From Peptococcaceae bacterium (GTDB lineage Bacteria; Bacillota; Desulfotomaculia; Desulfotomaculales; JACDOK01): a stretch of DNA of 64,000 nucleotides. A program made the position numbers and the translations under genes. How positions within the stretch are numbered: the stretch's first letter is position 1; the number at the start of each line of letters is the position of its first letter. The notes beneath the pieces were generated by a model. The model had not been told where the DNA came from, searched no databases, and saw nothing but the letters and a program-made list of their open reading frames with translations. The stretch is from the NCBI GenBank assembly GCA_017656185.1, contig JACDOK010000006.1:17106-81105 (forward strand), in the 5' to 3' direction. This document shows positions 43,024 to 51,963 of the stretch, piece by piece.

Positions 43024-43461
43024 TTACTTTTTCAGGGTCCAGAGTTCGACTCCCAGCGCTTCAGGCTCGGTGGAGAGCAACTGGCTGTTTAGATCATCAT
43101 GGGTTGCGAAACCACCGTTCGGATCAGCTTCGCCTTCCGGGGTGGTACGAATGGGGAACTTGAAGCGCTTCATAGTGCCGTCTCTAAAGGTAACGGTCCA
43201 CATAATGTCTTCCGAACCTCTCATCGGGACACAGCTGGCACCCATCGGAACGAAGTCTGCGTATCCACGGACGTCCATAGCCTGCTGCGGGCAAATCTTA
43301 ACACAGCAGAGGCATTCCCAGCACATCTGCGGATCCTGGTTAAAGGCTTTACCCTTTTCCTTGTCCAACTTCATCAGATCGTTGGGGCAGATGTACATGC
43401 AAGCGGTCTTATCCTGACCCTTGCAGCCGTCACATTTTTCCGCCATTACAAATGTTGGCAT
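43024..43461 (-). CDS. aprB: Adenylylsulfate reductase, beta subunit
   Basis: A 145-residue iron-sulfur subunit that carries electrons to the AprA flavin. Two 4Fe-4S sets are visible: EKCDGCKGQDKTACMYICPNDLM and CWECLCCVKICPQQAMDVRGY. The C-terminal ~70 residues form the tail that wraps AprA. The ATG follows a GGGAGG sequence. It is the first gene of the operon, beneath a promoter-like site about 145 bp upstream. Confidence 0.98.
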   Translation of the reverse strand: MPTFVMAEKCDGCKGQDKTACMYICPNDLMKLDKEKGKAFNQDPQMCWECLCCVKICPQQAMDVRGYADFVPMGASCVPMRGSEDIMWTVTFRDGTMKRFKFPIRTTPEGEADPNGGFATHDDLNSQLLSTEPEALGVELWTLKK

Positions 43462-43606
43462 CGACTCAACCTCCCAATTTTAAAGTTGCTAGACTGGACA
43501 TGAGAAGTTTTCAGCATTACCTCTCCCCAATATCAACCGGCCTCTGGACACCACCCCTTTCTTCACGAGCTTGATTTCGCTGTGGCCGGTTAACCGCATG
43601 GACCTT

Positions 43607-43635
43607 ACTATAATGAAGCCACCCGCGGTCAACCA
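43607..43635 (-). promoter_or_regulatory. Possible aprBA promoter
   Basis: Minus-strand TATAGT with TGGTTG 17 bp upstream (a better TTGACC overlaps at 14-bp spacing), about 145-170 bp before aprB. Plausible but weak. Confidence 0.35.
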
Positions 43636-44269
43636 CCACTTATTCAGGGTAAGCCTTGCAGGTTATTGCACCGGCGGCGCAAACCCTGCAGGATAAACCA
43701 GTCTTAGAATCACTTAGTGAAAAGCGATACTTGCCACCATTCAAAAACTGTTTTAAGAACCGTTTCACAAGCTATCTTCTACATACCCGCCCCTTATTCC
43801 TGCTTGGAAATCGAAAAACCATAGTTTGTTATTTTGAGTACCTGGCAAACAATACTTACTTACTTGAAGACAGAAGAACACCAATAAATAAATAACCTGT
43901 AAACACAAGAATGCCACTTTTAGGTAGGACTTGGGAAAACTTGTTTTGTGAAATTAGGCACTTAACCGATCGCTTCTTTAAACATTCAGCCAGCCGGTTA
44001 ACCAATTGGAATGTGTTTTCTAAAACTATACCATGTATGTTGTAAAATTGACAAGCCTTCGAATAAAATAATTTTTCAGACACAGAGTGATAAAAACATT
44101 GTAATCTCTGGCTTTGTACGCCAGCATCACACATCATTGATATGTTTGCGGGAACAGAGTTATACCCAAAAATTGTTTTAAGAAATTTGTCACATTTTCG
44201 CGTTATTTGGTAAGTGCAGCTGTCACAAATGATTGTGCGTAAATTTACATGCCTTAATTTTAAATGAGA
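43636..44269. other. Long AT-rich gap between divergent aprB and ylbF-like gene
   Basis: About 950 bp (43462-44413) separate the two start codons, with no convincing gene. The two short ORFs here (72 and 93 codons) lack recognisable sequence and good ribosome binding sites. The region probably holds control sites for the highly expressed aprBA operon. Confidence 0.6.
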
Positions 44270-44298
44270 TTGCTTGACCTACCCGCGTTAGGTATTAT
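44270..44298 (+). promoter_or_regulatory. Promoter for the ylbF-like gene
   Basis: TTGCTT and TATTAT with a 17-bp spacer, about 115-145 bp upstream of the ATG at 44414. Confidence 0.5.
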
Positions 44299-44413
44299 AC
44301 ACTGCAAATTAAGCGTCCGGTAACGACTATGAGAGTTGGCTTATGGTAATACCATAAATATGGTACGCGACTTTTAACAGCCTTAGGACCTTTGAAAAAT
44401 GGGAGGTGAAAGA

Positions 44414-44743
44414 ATGTCTCAGAAAGTGATGGAGAAGGCGCAAGACCTGGGTAAAGCCATTGCTGAAACCGAGGAGTATAAAGAGGTTAAAGAAAAACAG
44501 GCGCTGATGTTTAGGAACCGTGAATCACAGGAACTCCTCAGGAACTACCAGGCAATGAAAGAGGACATCCAGAAGAAGCAGGCTATGGGTGAACCCGTGT
44601 CTCCCGAAGAACAGAAAGCTATGGAGCAAATGGAGTTGAAAATGTCCGAAAACCCTATTATCAAAGATTTTATGGAAGCTCAGAACAGGTTTCAACAGCT
44701 GCTCAACAAAGCCATTCAAACGGTCGTTGAGGCGTCGAAATAA
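44414..44743 (+). CDS. YlbF/YmcA family protein
   Basis: A 109-residue helical protein (KAQDLGKAIAETEEYKEVKEKQALMFRNRESQELLRNYQAMKEDIQKKQAMGEPVSPEEQKAMEQMELKMSENPIIKDFMEAQNRFQQLLNKA). The layout matches the YlbF/YmcA (Com_YlbF) family, which in Bacillus takes part in RNase Y control, competence and sporulation. It is a paralogue candidate rather than a certain orthologue of either. The ATG at 44414 follows GGGAGGTGA. It stands alone between two terminators/promoters. Confidence 0.85.
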   Translation: MSQKVMEKAQDLGKAIAETEEYKEVKEKQALMFRNRESQELLRNYQAMKEDIQKKQAMGEPVSPEEQKAMEQMELKMSENPIIKDFMEAQNRFQQLLNKAIQTVVEASK

Positions 44744-44773
44744 GGAAAAACCCGCGGAAGAGCGGGTTTTTCC
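44744..44773. terminator. Bidirectional terminator
   Basis: GGAAAAACCCGC/GCGGGTTTTTCC perfect stem with a 6-base loop, between the convergent ylbF-like and lgt genes. T runs exist on both strands. Confidence 0.93.
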
Positions 44774-44789
44774 TTTGGTAATAAAAAGA

Positions 44790-45545
44790 CTACATTCCCC
44801 TCGTCCTTTCCCGCGCTACCTTTCGCGCAGTCAGGCCCAGGACCAGGCCGGTGACAACAAATACCACCAAACTGAACGCCTGCCCCAGAGTCAAACCTCC
44901 TACCCCGGGCGGCGACACACGCCAAAAGTCAATAATAAAACGATAGGCAGCATACAGCATAAAATACAGCCACATCAGGTAGCCGTCAAAAAGCTTGCGC
45001 CTGCGGCTGAACCACAGAACAGCAAATATTATTAAAGCAAAACCGATCGAATAAAGTTGGGTCGGATGCCGCGGAACGCCGTCAAAAGGAAACGCCACCG
45101 CCCAAGCAGCATCAGTGGGACGACCGTAACAACACCCGTTGAGAAAACACCCAATACGCCCGAAAGGATAACCGGCCGCCACACCCAGCGCCAGTAAATC
45201 GCCTAAAGCACCCAACCGGTAGCCCTTACGCTTGACAAATATTATTACAACCAAAAGGCAGGCAATCAGGGTGCCGTAAAATGACAGGCCGCCTTCCCAA
45301 ATCTTAAAAATCTTAAGGGGGTTACCGGCAAAATGTTCCCATTCTATGATGACATAGGCCACACGGCTACCGATCACACCGGCTATAACAAGGTACAAAG
45401 ACAGGTCCAGGATGGTATCGGTACGCCATCCCAAACGCTTAGCTTCGTACCTGACTACGATGACACCGACAACCACCCCGATGGCCACCATAACCCCGTA
45501 GCTCATTACCGGGAAAGGTCCAATATGAAAAAGAACCGGCCACAT
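44790..45545 (-). CDS. lgt: Prolipoprotein diacylglyceryl transferase
   Basis: A 251-residue membrane enzyme that moves diacylglycerol from phosphatidylglycerol to the cysteine of lipoprotein precursors. Typical stretches: IGPFPVMSYGVMVAIGVVVG, VIAGVIGSRVAYVIIEW, GGLSFYGTLIACLL and the signature YPFGRIGCFLNGCCYGRPTDAAWAV with PRHPTQLY. About seven transmembrane helices. The ATG immediately follows the MOSC-MogA stop codon, so it appears to be co-transcribed with the molybdenum-cofactor genes, an odd pairing. Confidence 0.96.
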   Translation of the reverse strand: MWPVLFHIGPFPVMSYGVMVAIGVVVGVIVVRYEAKRLGWRTDTILDLSLYLVIAGVIGSRVAYVIIEWEHFAGNPLKIFKIWEGGLSFYGTLIACLLVVIIFVKRKGYRLGALGDLLALGVAAGYPFGRIGCFLNGCCYGRPTDAAWAVAFPFDGVPRHPTQLYSIGFALIIFAVLWFSRRRKLFDGYLMWLYFMLYAAYRFIIDFWRVSPPGVGGLTLGQAFSLVVFVVTGLVLGLTARKVARERTRGM

Positions 45546-46490
45546 TTATGAGTTATCCTCTTTACCGGCCCGCGCGCACTCTTTCGCACGACCGGACAGA
45601 ATCTCCAGCCCGTGAGGCAGTATGGAAGCCAAGACATCCAGGCATTCCTGCACCGCTTTGGGACTACCCGGCAGGTTGACAATTAAAGTTCGTTTCCGGA
45701 TACCGGCAACACCCCGGCTCAGCCAAGCACGCGGGGTGATTTTACTCGTCTCGTAACGCATAACCTCCGCCAAGCCTGGAACAGGGCGCTCCACAATGGC
45801 GGAAGTGGCCTCAGGTGTGTTATCACGCGGCGAAAATCCTGTCCCGCCGGTAGTAAGAATTAAGTCAACGTCCTCATCGCACAGGGCCACTAGAGTTTCG
45901 ACAATGACTTCAATGTCGTCGCTGATCACCTTGGATTGAGTGACTTCCCAGCCCCAGCCGCGCACAATATCCTTGACGGCCTGGCCGGCTTCATCCACTC
46001 GTTTTCCCTGCGCACCGGTATCGCTTACGGTTACAACGGCTACTCTATAAACCTGACCAATAACCTCGATATGATCACCTTTCCTAACCGTTCCCGATTT
46101 TTTTACCTTTATAAAGATACCCTCGCGCGGCATTATACAATCCCCTACTTTTTGAAATACGGCACAACCGGTATGGCACTTTTTACCGATTTGTGATACC
46201 TCACCGATAACTTCAGGACCGATTTGCAAAAGCGTCCCCACGGGCAAGGTATGCAGTTCCATACCCTCTACCGTCAGGTTTTCGGCAAAATCACCGGGTT
46301 TGACATTCAGACCTTTTTCCCGCATTTTATTAATGCTTTCCACTGCCAGCAGGCTTACCTGGCGGTGCCAGGGCCCGGCATGAGCATCACCGACGATACC
46401 GTGGTTCTCCTGCAAAAAAGCCTCGCCCACATCGTTTTTCTGTTCACCCTTGTTTCTACTGGTGCAAACCGCTACAACGCGTCCTCCCAC
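45546..46490 (-). CDS. MOSC-MogA fusion protein, molybdenum cofactor metabolism
   Basis: A 314-residue protein with an N-terminal MOSC domain (about 1-145; [32 protein letters not shown] and [27 protein letters not shown]) and a C-terminal MogA/MoaB domain (about 150-305; [53 protein letters not shown]). MogA adenylylates molybdopterin before metal insertion; MOSC domains deliver sulfur or bind cofactor. The fusion combines late steps in one chain. Start is GTG, 19 bases inside the end of moaC. Conservation of active residues is good. Confidence 0.92.
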   Translation of the reverse strand: MGGRVVAVCTSRNKGEQKNDVGEAFLQENHGIVGDAHAGPWHRQVSLLAVESINKMREKGLNVKPGDFAENLTVEGMELHTLPVGTLLQIGPEVIGEVSQIGKKCHTGCAVFQKVGDCIMPREGIFIKVKKSGTVRKGDHIEVIGQVYRVAVVTVSDTGAQGKRVDEAGQAVKDIVRGWGWEVTQSKVISDDIEVIVETLVALCDEDVDLILTTGGTGFSPRDNTPEATSAIVERPVPGLAEVMRYETSKITPRAWLSRGVAGIRKRTLIVNLPGSPKAVQECLDVLASILPHGLEILSGRAKECARAGKEDNS

Positions 46491-46978
46491 TCAGATTCCC
46501 CCTCCCGTACAAAGGTGCCGCTGCGGCCTCCCGATTTTTGCACCAATCTTACCTGGTCGATCACCATTTCCTTATCAACGGCCTTGCACATGTCATATAC
46601 GGTCAAAGCCGCCATACTAACCGCCGTCAACGCCTCCATTTCGACACCCGTTTGACCGGCGGTTTTTACACGGGCTTCAACTTCAAGATACCCTTTTTCC
46701 TTGTCAGCCCTGAAATCCACTTTCACATTAGTCAACATTAAAGGGTGGCAGAGCGGGATTAAGCGTGCCGTTTCCTTCGCCGCCATAATACCGGCAGTAC
46801 GAGCTACCGCCAGTACTTCACCTTTCGCCACGCGGTTTTCCAAAATCATCACCAGCGTCTCGGGCGTCATCCGCACCCGGCCACGAGCCGCCGCCTCCCG
46901 CGTGGTAACGGCCTTTTCCCCGACGTCAACCATTTTGACCCGGCCTTTAGGGTCGACGTGGGTAAACTCACGCGTCAC
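46472..46978 (-). CDS. moaC: Cyclic pyranopterin monophosphate synthase
   Basis: About 168 residues with the MoaC motifs [48 protein letters not shown] and [30 protein letters not shown]. MoaC makes cyclic pyranopterin monophosphate from the GTP-derived intermediate of MoaA. A GTG at 46978 with GGGGGG in front is a better start than the ATG at 46987, which lies almost inside that sequence. moaA is not in the window. It overlaps the MOSC-MogA gene. Confidence 0.96.
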   Translation of the reverse strand: MTREFTHVDPKGRVKMVDVGEKAVTTREAAARGRVRMTPETLVMILENRVAKGEVLAVARTAGIMAAKETARLIPLCHPLMLTNVKVDFRADKEKGYLEVEARVKTAGQTGVEMEALTAVSMAALTVYDMCKAVDKEMVIDQVRLVQKSGGRSGTFVREGESEWEDAL

Positions 46979-47047
46979 GGCACACATACCCCCCAGCTCA
47001 GATCTATACCGTACAGCAATTCGACACCGTAAAGAGGAGTCCTGCTT

Positions 47048-48994
47048 TTAGGGGAGCCTTTGTAAGCGGATCCGGCCGTCCCACATGATTTTCCCGCAGT
47101 CACGCAAATCGTAACCCCCCAAATTTTCCACCGCCTTACGGAACTCCGGTTTCTCAATTACCTTTATCAACCGCTGAACATGCGGGCTGTCCCAAAAATC
47201 GGCCCGGATGCACAGATCGTAGCGTTCCTCAGCTACGGGTACAAATTCCAATCCCAGGGCCTGCGCCGCCGCGCGAATACCCAGGCCGCAGTCAGCCGTA
47301 CCGCCGGCCACCGCCGCCGCCACCGCCATGTGCGTGTACTCCTCGCGCTCATACCCCTGGACACCCGCAGGTCTGATGCCCTTCCGCTTCAGATGGAAGT
47401 CCAACAATACCCTAGTCCCGGCACCCCGCTGCCGGTTTACAAAACGCACGTCACTGCGGGCCAGGTCGGAAAAATCCTTGATGTTTTTGGGATTACCGGG
47501 AGCCACGATAAAACCCTGCTCGCGGTACGCCAGGTTTACCAGTACCGTTTGTAGCCCGGGCAAATACCTTTTAATATAGGACACATTGTAGTCCCCGGTC
47601 TCCTCATCCAGTAAGTGCGTACCGGCAAGATGGGCTTCACCCCGCTTCAGGGCCATCAATCCCCCGAGACTGCCGACATGGGCCGAAGAGAGCCCGGCCT
47701 GCGGGTAATCAATCTTAAGATAGTTGGCCAACACGTCCAACGCTATGTCGTGACTACCGATCACAACCACGGTTTCCTCTATCTCGTGGAGCGGGCGCAG
47801 CAGCTCCACCTTCACCGTGGAGCCCCCTTCAAAACCTTCATTAAAGCGCGGTACCCGCAAGATGCCGTCGGCACGCACCAATGTCAGAATTAAACCCGCG
47901 CCCCGGCTCAAGGGCGTAGCAATAATTTTGTCTCCCACTTTGCCCAATTTGACCCGGACAAACTCATCTACCCCCATAGGTGAAACCACACGGCGCGACA
48001 AAACGGCCTCAGTCGTCTGTGGTGGTGCCGGTACACGGCCAAGCTTGGCGTAAATAACCGGTTTGGCAAACAGTTGAAATGCCAGAGCGGCTGATACCGG
48101 ATAGCCCGGGATACCCAACACCGGTTTGTCGTTAATCGCGCCCAGTACTACCGGCTTACCGGGTTTAGTGGCCACCCCGTGGGTGATGACGCGCCCCAGT
48201 TCTCTTATCAAGGAAGCCGTATAGTCTTCGCGGCCCGCCGAAGAACCGGCGTTAATGACGACAATGTCGGAGTTCTCCACCGCTCCCGACACAGCTTCCT
48301 TCAGCCGGTCGTAGTCATCGGGCACAATGGCGTGGCGTTCAAAAGCCGCTCCCCATTCTTGGGCCATCGCACCCAGTACCGTACTGTTGTATTCCACGAT
48401 ATCCCCGATTTTTAAATCGCCACCGGGCTCCACCACCTCGGTACCCGTGGGAATAACCGTTAACACCGGACGGGGATACACTTTGACTTCAGTGACGCCG
48501 CTGGCCAACATGGCACCGGCATCTACCGGGCGAATGACATGGTTGGCGGGGACAATCATCTCGGTAGCGACAATATCCTCCCCAATAACGCGTACATGCT
48601 GCCAGGGAAAGGCGGCCGCGATGATCTCAATCACGTCCTCGGCCACGTAGTGAACGTCCTCGATCATAATTACCGCATCACAGTCCCCCGGCAAAGGATC
48701 ACCCGTATCAACCGGGAAGGCTTGGTCTCCTATCTTCAGGCGCAGAGGGTTGTTCTCAGAGGCACCGAAGGTATCCCGCGCCCGTACGGCCACCCCGTCC
48801 ATCGCAGAAGCGTGAAAATGCGGGGAAGAATTGCGGGCAAACACGGGCTCCGCCGTTACCCTTCCCACCGCATCCCGCACGTCCACCCTTTCCGGCAGTC
48901 CCGGCTCGAGCGCCCCTTCCGACCGTAAGAACTCCATATAATTATGAAGCGCTTCCTCGAGAGGGGTCTCGGATAAATAGATGTTCCGTTTCAT
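47048..48994 (-). CDS. MoeA fused to a periplasmic-binding-like (PBP) domain
   Basis: A 648-residue protein. Residues ~1-410 are MoeA, which inserts molybdate into adenylylated molybdopterin (SPHFHASAMDGVAVRA, GDPLPGDCDAVIMIEDV, VINAGSSAGREDYTA, KPVLGIPGYPVSAALAF). Residues ~415-640 resemble a substrate-binding (PBP-like) domain without signal peptide (VVIGSHDIALDVLANYLKI, RGAGTRVLLDFHLKRKGI, GTADCGLGIRAAAQALGLEFVPVAEERYDL). The PBP part may sense or hold molybdate or tungstate in the cytoplasm. ATG at 48994 follows AAGGAG. Confidence 0.92.
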   Translation of the reverse strand: MKRNIYLSETPLEEALHNYMEFLRSEGALEPGLPERVDVRDAVGRVTAEPVFARNSSPHFHASAMDGVAVRARDTFGASENNPLRLKIGDQAFPVDTGDPLPGDCDAVIMIEDVHYVAEDVIEIIAAAFPWQHVRVIGEDIVATEMIVPANHVIRPVDAGAMLASGVTEVKVYPRPVLTVIPTGTEVVEPGGDLKIGDIVEYNSTVLGAMAQEWGAAFERHAIVPDDYDRLKEAVSGAVENSDIVVINAGSSAGREDYTASLIRELGRVITHGVATKPGKPVVLGAINDKPVLGIPGYPVSAALAFQLFAKPVIYAKLGRVPAPPQTTEAVLSRRVVSPMGVDEFVRVKLGKVGDKIIATPLSRGAGLILTLVRADGILRVPRFNEGFEGGSTVKVELLRPLHEIEETVVVIGSHDIALDVLANYLKIDYPQAGLSSAHVGSLGGLMALKRGEAHLAGTHLLDEETGDYNVSYIKRYLPGLQTVLVNLAYREQGFIVAPGNPKNIKDFSDLARSDVRFVNRQRGAGTRVLLDFHLKRKGIRPAGVQGYEREEYTHMAVAAAVAGGTADCGLGIRAAAQALGLEFVPVAEERYDLCIRADFWDSPHVQRLIKVIEKPEFRKAVENLGGYDLRDCGKIMWDGRIRLQRLP

Positions 48995-49020
48995 CAGTCA
49001 TCGCTCCTTACCAATAATCT

Positions 49021-50232
49021 TTAGAAAAGAAGCACTTCCACGATATCCCCTGCCTCTACACCTTCTTTGTCAAGGGGGATGCGCACCAAACCGTCGGCCC
49101 CTGCCATCGTAGCGATCAGACCCGATTTGCCCAGAATGGGCTCGGCGGTCAGTTCCCCGTCTTTGTACGCCAGGGACACCCGGACATAATCTTCCTTGCC
49201 CGGCTGCGACCGTAGCGACCGTAAAATGCGGGCTTGCACCGGAATACTCCGGTAATGCGGGTTTAATAACGGTCTAACTATCAAGTTAAACACGACCATC
49301 GCCGAAACAGGATGCCCGGGAAGCCCAATGACCGGTTTGCCGCCAATCACGGCCCCGATAGTGGGCTTGCCGGGCCGCACAGCCAGGCCGTGGAACAGCA
49401 CCCCAGGATCTCCCAAGCTGTCCACTACCCGTGCGGTTACATCACGCGTGCCGACCGAACTGCCACCGGAGATTACTACCATATCACATTCTTCCAAAGC
49501 CCCCTGCACGACATCAGCTACAGCATGGAAGTCATCCGGAATAATACCGTACTCCTCCGGCACGCCGCCGTTTTCCAGCACCTGAGCGTAGGAAGTGTAC
49601 GAATTGACATCGCGTACCTGGCCCGGTCCTGGGGTTTGGTCAACCGGAATAACCTCATTCCCCGTGGTAATGATCCCCACCCGCACTCGTTTGCGCACCG
49701 GCACCTTGGAAATACCGGCGGCGGCCAGCAGGCCCAGATCTTGAGGTCTCAAGCGGTGGCCGGCAGGGAAAAGAAGGCTGCCCGCCTTGAGGTCATCCCC
49801 GCGCCTGATAATGTTTTCCCCCGGAGCGACGGGCCGTATAACGCCGATATTGTGCTCGTCCAGCTGCTCGGTATACTCGACCATTACCACGGCATCGGCC
49901 CCGTCGGGGAGCATCCCGCCCGTAGGAATGTGGTAGGCTTCCGCTACCCCGACGCTGCCACCCGGCTTTTGCCCCATTAATACCTCCCCGGTAACCGTAA
50001 GATAAGCCGGCAAACCCTCGGAAGCGCCAAAAGTATCCTGTGCCCGCACGGCAAAACCGTCCATCGTCGAGCGGTCAAAACCGGGCACGTCCTCAGGGGC
50101 GGTGATCTCTTCACCCACGTCCCTACCCAATGCTTCCCTGAGCGTAACATAGGTAACACCAAAGTCCCATGCTATGTGTTTTCTCAACACCGCCAAAGCC
50201 TCATCCACCGTGTAAACACGAAAGAAATCCAC
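49021..50232 (-). CDS. moeA: Molybdopterin molybdenumtransferase MoeA
   Basis: About 403 residues of the classic MoeA fold: EDVPGFDRSTMDGFAVRAQDTFGASEG, PDGADAVVMVEYTE, GIITTGNEVIPVDQTPGPGQVRDVNSY, VISGGSSVGTRDVTARV and GKPVIGLPGHPVSAMVVFNL. The GTG at 50232 follows GGGAGGTC; the ORF-track start is too early. A second MoeA (fused form) lies immediately downstream, so one paralogue may serve molybdenum and the other tungsten, a pattern proposed for anaerobes. Confidence 0.95.
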   Translation of the reverse strand: MDFFRVYTVDEALAVLRKHIAWDFGVTYVTLREALGRDVGEEITAPEDVPGFDRSTMDGFAVRAQDTFGASEGLPAYLTVTGEVLMGQKPGGSVGVAEAYHIPTGGMLPDGADAVVMVEYTEQLDEHNIGVIRPVAPGENIIRRGDDLKAGSLLFPAGHRLRPQDLGLLAAAGISKVPVRKRVRVGIITTGNEVIPVDQTPGPGQVRDVNSYTSYAQVLENGGVPEEYGIIPDDFHAVADVVQGALEECDMVVISGGSSVGTRDVTARVVDSLGDPGVLFHGLAVRPGKPTIGAVIGGKPVIGLPGHPVSAMVVFNLIVRPLLNPHYRSIPVQARILRSLRSQPGKEDYVRVSLAYKDGELTAEPILGKSGLIATMAGADGLVRIPLDKEGVEAGDIVEVLLF

Positions 50233-50394
50233 GGATTGCGACCTCCCAAAAACATGCAAAATGATACTTTAATGGTAACATAGTGACCGGCTGGAATCAA
50301 AACTTCCTAAAATTTTACGGTTTTGTTCACAAAACGTTCACAAAAAACGGTTACACTTAAAATACCAAACAAAAATTTTAAGGAGGTGTTGCAG

Positions 50395-50922
50395 ATGAAA
50401 AAGAAAACTTTGGTGATGCTGGTCCTGGTCGGTGTTTTGATCTTCGGCGCCGTACAGGCAGCATGGGCAGCCTGGGGTCAGGGAGCCGGTTCTCAAGCAA
50501 CACCGGTTTTCCGTAACCTGGCTCAGGAACTCGAACTCACTGGTGAACAGGCGCAAAAGATCCAGGAAATCCATCGCAACTGCTACGAAAACACCAGTGC
50601 TTTGCGCCAAAAAATGTGGGATTTAAGGGCTGAGCTGCGCAGCTTGCGCTGGGACCCCAGTGCCACCCGGGAACAATTTGAACAAAAGATAGCTGAAATT
50701 CAGGACCTGCGCAGTCAATTCATCCAGCAGAGGCAACAAGCACGCGACCAGATTCGCAGCATACTGACCGACGAGCAAATCGCCAAGTGGCAGCAGCTAT
50801 GTCCCTACGGTTCTCAGGGGCGCCAGGGCGGTATGGGACCGGGACGGGGCCAGGGTTTCGGCCGAGGCATGGGTCCCTGCCCATACTATAATGCCCCTGT
50901 GAATCCCGGAACCTCCAGCTAA
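50395..50922 (+). CDS. Secreted CpxP/Spy-like (LTXXQ) protein
   Basis: A 175-residue exported protein. MKKKTLVMLVLVGVLIFGAVQAAWA is a signal peptide, then a helical region with two LTxEQ motifs (LELTGEQAQKIQEIHRN and ILTDEQIAKWQQLCP). A glycine-rich tail (GRQGGMGPGRGQGFGRGMGPCPYYN) follows. CpxP/Spy-type proteins act as envelope chaperones or metal sensors; tail Cys and His could bind metal, which is inference. The ATG at 50395 sits behind AAGGAGGTG. It lies upstream of an OmpR-type pair that may control it. Confidence 0.85.
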   Translation: MKKKTLVMLVLVGVLIFGAVQAAWAAWGQGAGSQATPVFRNLAQELELTGEQAQKIQEIHRNCYENTSALRQKMWDLRAELRSLRWDPSATREQFEQKIAEIQDLRSQFIQQRQQARDQIRSILTDEQIAKWQQLCPYGSQGRQGGMGPGRGQGFGRGMGPCPYYNAPVNPGTSS

Positions 50923-50936
50923 ACAAGATTTAAACG

Positions 50937-50963
50937 GAAGGGGCCGTTCGGGCCCCTTCTTTG
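50937..50963 (+). terminator. Terminator of the CpxP/Spy-like gene
   Basis: GAAGGGGCC/GGCCCCTTC with a 5-base loop then TTTGT, directly after the stop. Confidence 0.85.
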
Positions 50964-50974
50964 TCATTTCTAGT

Positions 50975-51202
50975 GTCGACGGGATTAACAGGACACACAG
51001 GACGTATTGGGTTGCGAGGCATTCCTTTAGGGTCTTTATTTTAGACAGGATTAACAGGATTAACCGGATTGGTTAGGATAAAGGCATTCCTTTAGGGTCC
51101 TTATTCTCGACGGGATTAACAGGATGTAAAGCAGGATTGTGCATTAATTTTAGATAGTTTGTTTCTTTGGTATTCCTTTGGGGTCCCTATTTCAGACAGT
51201 CG
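50975..51202. repeat. Tandem repeat array of ATTCCTTTAGGGTC/GGATTAACAGGAT units
   Basis: Three ~43-bp units of the type GGYATTCCTTTRGGGTCYYTATTY-AGACAGGATTAACAGGAT start at about 51018, 51083 and 51169, with the GGATTAACAGGA part also at 50980. Reverse copies lie at 62101 and 63626. No gene is seen in the 350-bp gap. Confidence 0.8.
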
Positions 51203-51276
51203 TGCGGGACATAAAATAAGGTATTATAATAAGGAACTAAGATTAATTTTATAAAACGCACTGGGAGCAGGGAGAA

Positions 51277-51963
51277 ATGAACGGCCCGAAAATTCTGATC
51301 GTCGACGATGAGGAAGCCATTCGGGAACTGGTCGGGATGTACCTGCAAAAAGAAGGTTTTACCGTCATCAATGCCGCCGACGGCGAGGAGGCGCTCGCCA
51401 AGACCAGGGAGACCGGCCCCGACTTGATTATCTTGGATATTATGCTGCCGAAAAAGGACGGGTGGGATGTGTGCCGTGAAATCCGCCGAACACATACCAC
51501 CCCCATTATCATGCTCACCGCCAAGGACGCCGAGTATGACCGCATCCTGGGACTGGAATTAGGGGCCGATGACTATCTTGTCAAGCCCTTCTCCCCGCGC
51601 GAGCTGGTGGCCCGCGTCAAGGCCGTTCTTCGCCGCACCCAATCCGGACCGGGATCTGATGAAATACTTTCCTATCCTGAATTAACCATTAACCGTGCCG
51701 CTATGACGGTAGAGCTGAACCAGCAGCCGGTAAACCTTACTCCTAAAGAGTTCGAACTGCTGTGGTTTCTGGCCTCCCATCCCGGGCGGGTTTTCAGCCG
51801 GGACCAGTTATTGTCCCGGGTGTGGAACTACGATTACTTTGGCGATCCCCGGACGGTAGACACCCATATCAAGCGGCTGAGGGAAAAACTGCGTACTCCC
51901 ACCGGTACCGGTTACATTAAAACCGTTTGGGGCCGGGGGTATAAATTCGAGGTATCGCGATGA
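51277..51963 (+). CDS. OmpR/PhoB-family response regulator
   Basis: A 228-residue regulator. Receiver: [19 protein letters not shown], Asp in [35 protein letters not shown]-binding winged helix: [52 protein letters not shown]. The ATG follows CAGGGAG and the gene overlaps its kinase by 4 bases (ATGA). It probably controls an envelope-related regulon, perhaps the CpxP/Spy-like gene 350 bp upstream. Confidence 0.95.
   Translation: MNGPKILIVDDEEAIRELVGMYLQKEGFTVINAADGEEALAKTRETGPDLIILDIMLPKKDGWDVCREIRRTHTTPIIMLTAKDAEYDRILGLELGADDYLVKPFSPRELVARVKAVLRRTQSGPGSDEILSYPELTINRAAMTVELNQQPVNLTPKEFELLWFLASHPGRVFSRDQLLSRVWNYDYFGDPRTVDTHIKRLREKLRTPTGTGYIKTVWGRGYKFEVSR

Noticed and set aside
37701-43163. 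Very long plus-strand ORFs (686, 394 and 679 codons) opposite qmoB, qmoA and aprA
   Set aside because: They run antisense to clearly recognisable enzymes, show no known motifs and no ribosome binding sites. They arise from codon bias of the highly expressed genes on the other strand.
43656-44137. Two short ORFs (72 and 93 codons) in the aprB-ylbF gap
   Set aside because: No homology recognised, poor ribosome binding sites, and overlapping opposite frames in AT-rich sequence.
51018-51202. CRISPR array reading of the 51-kb repeats
   Set aside because: Units are imperfect, spacing is irregular, no cas genes are nearby, and reverse copies occur elsewhere as single units.
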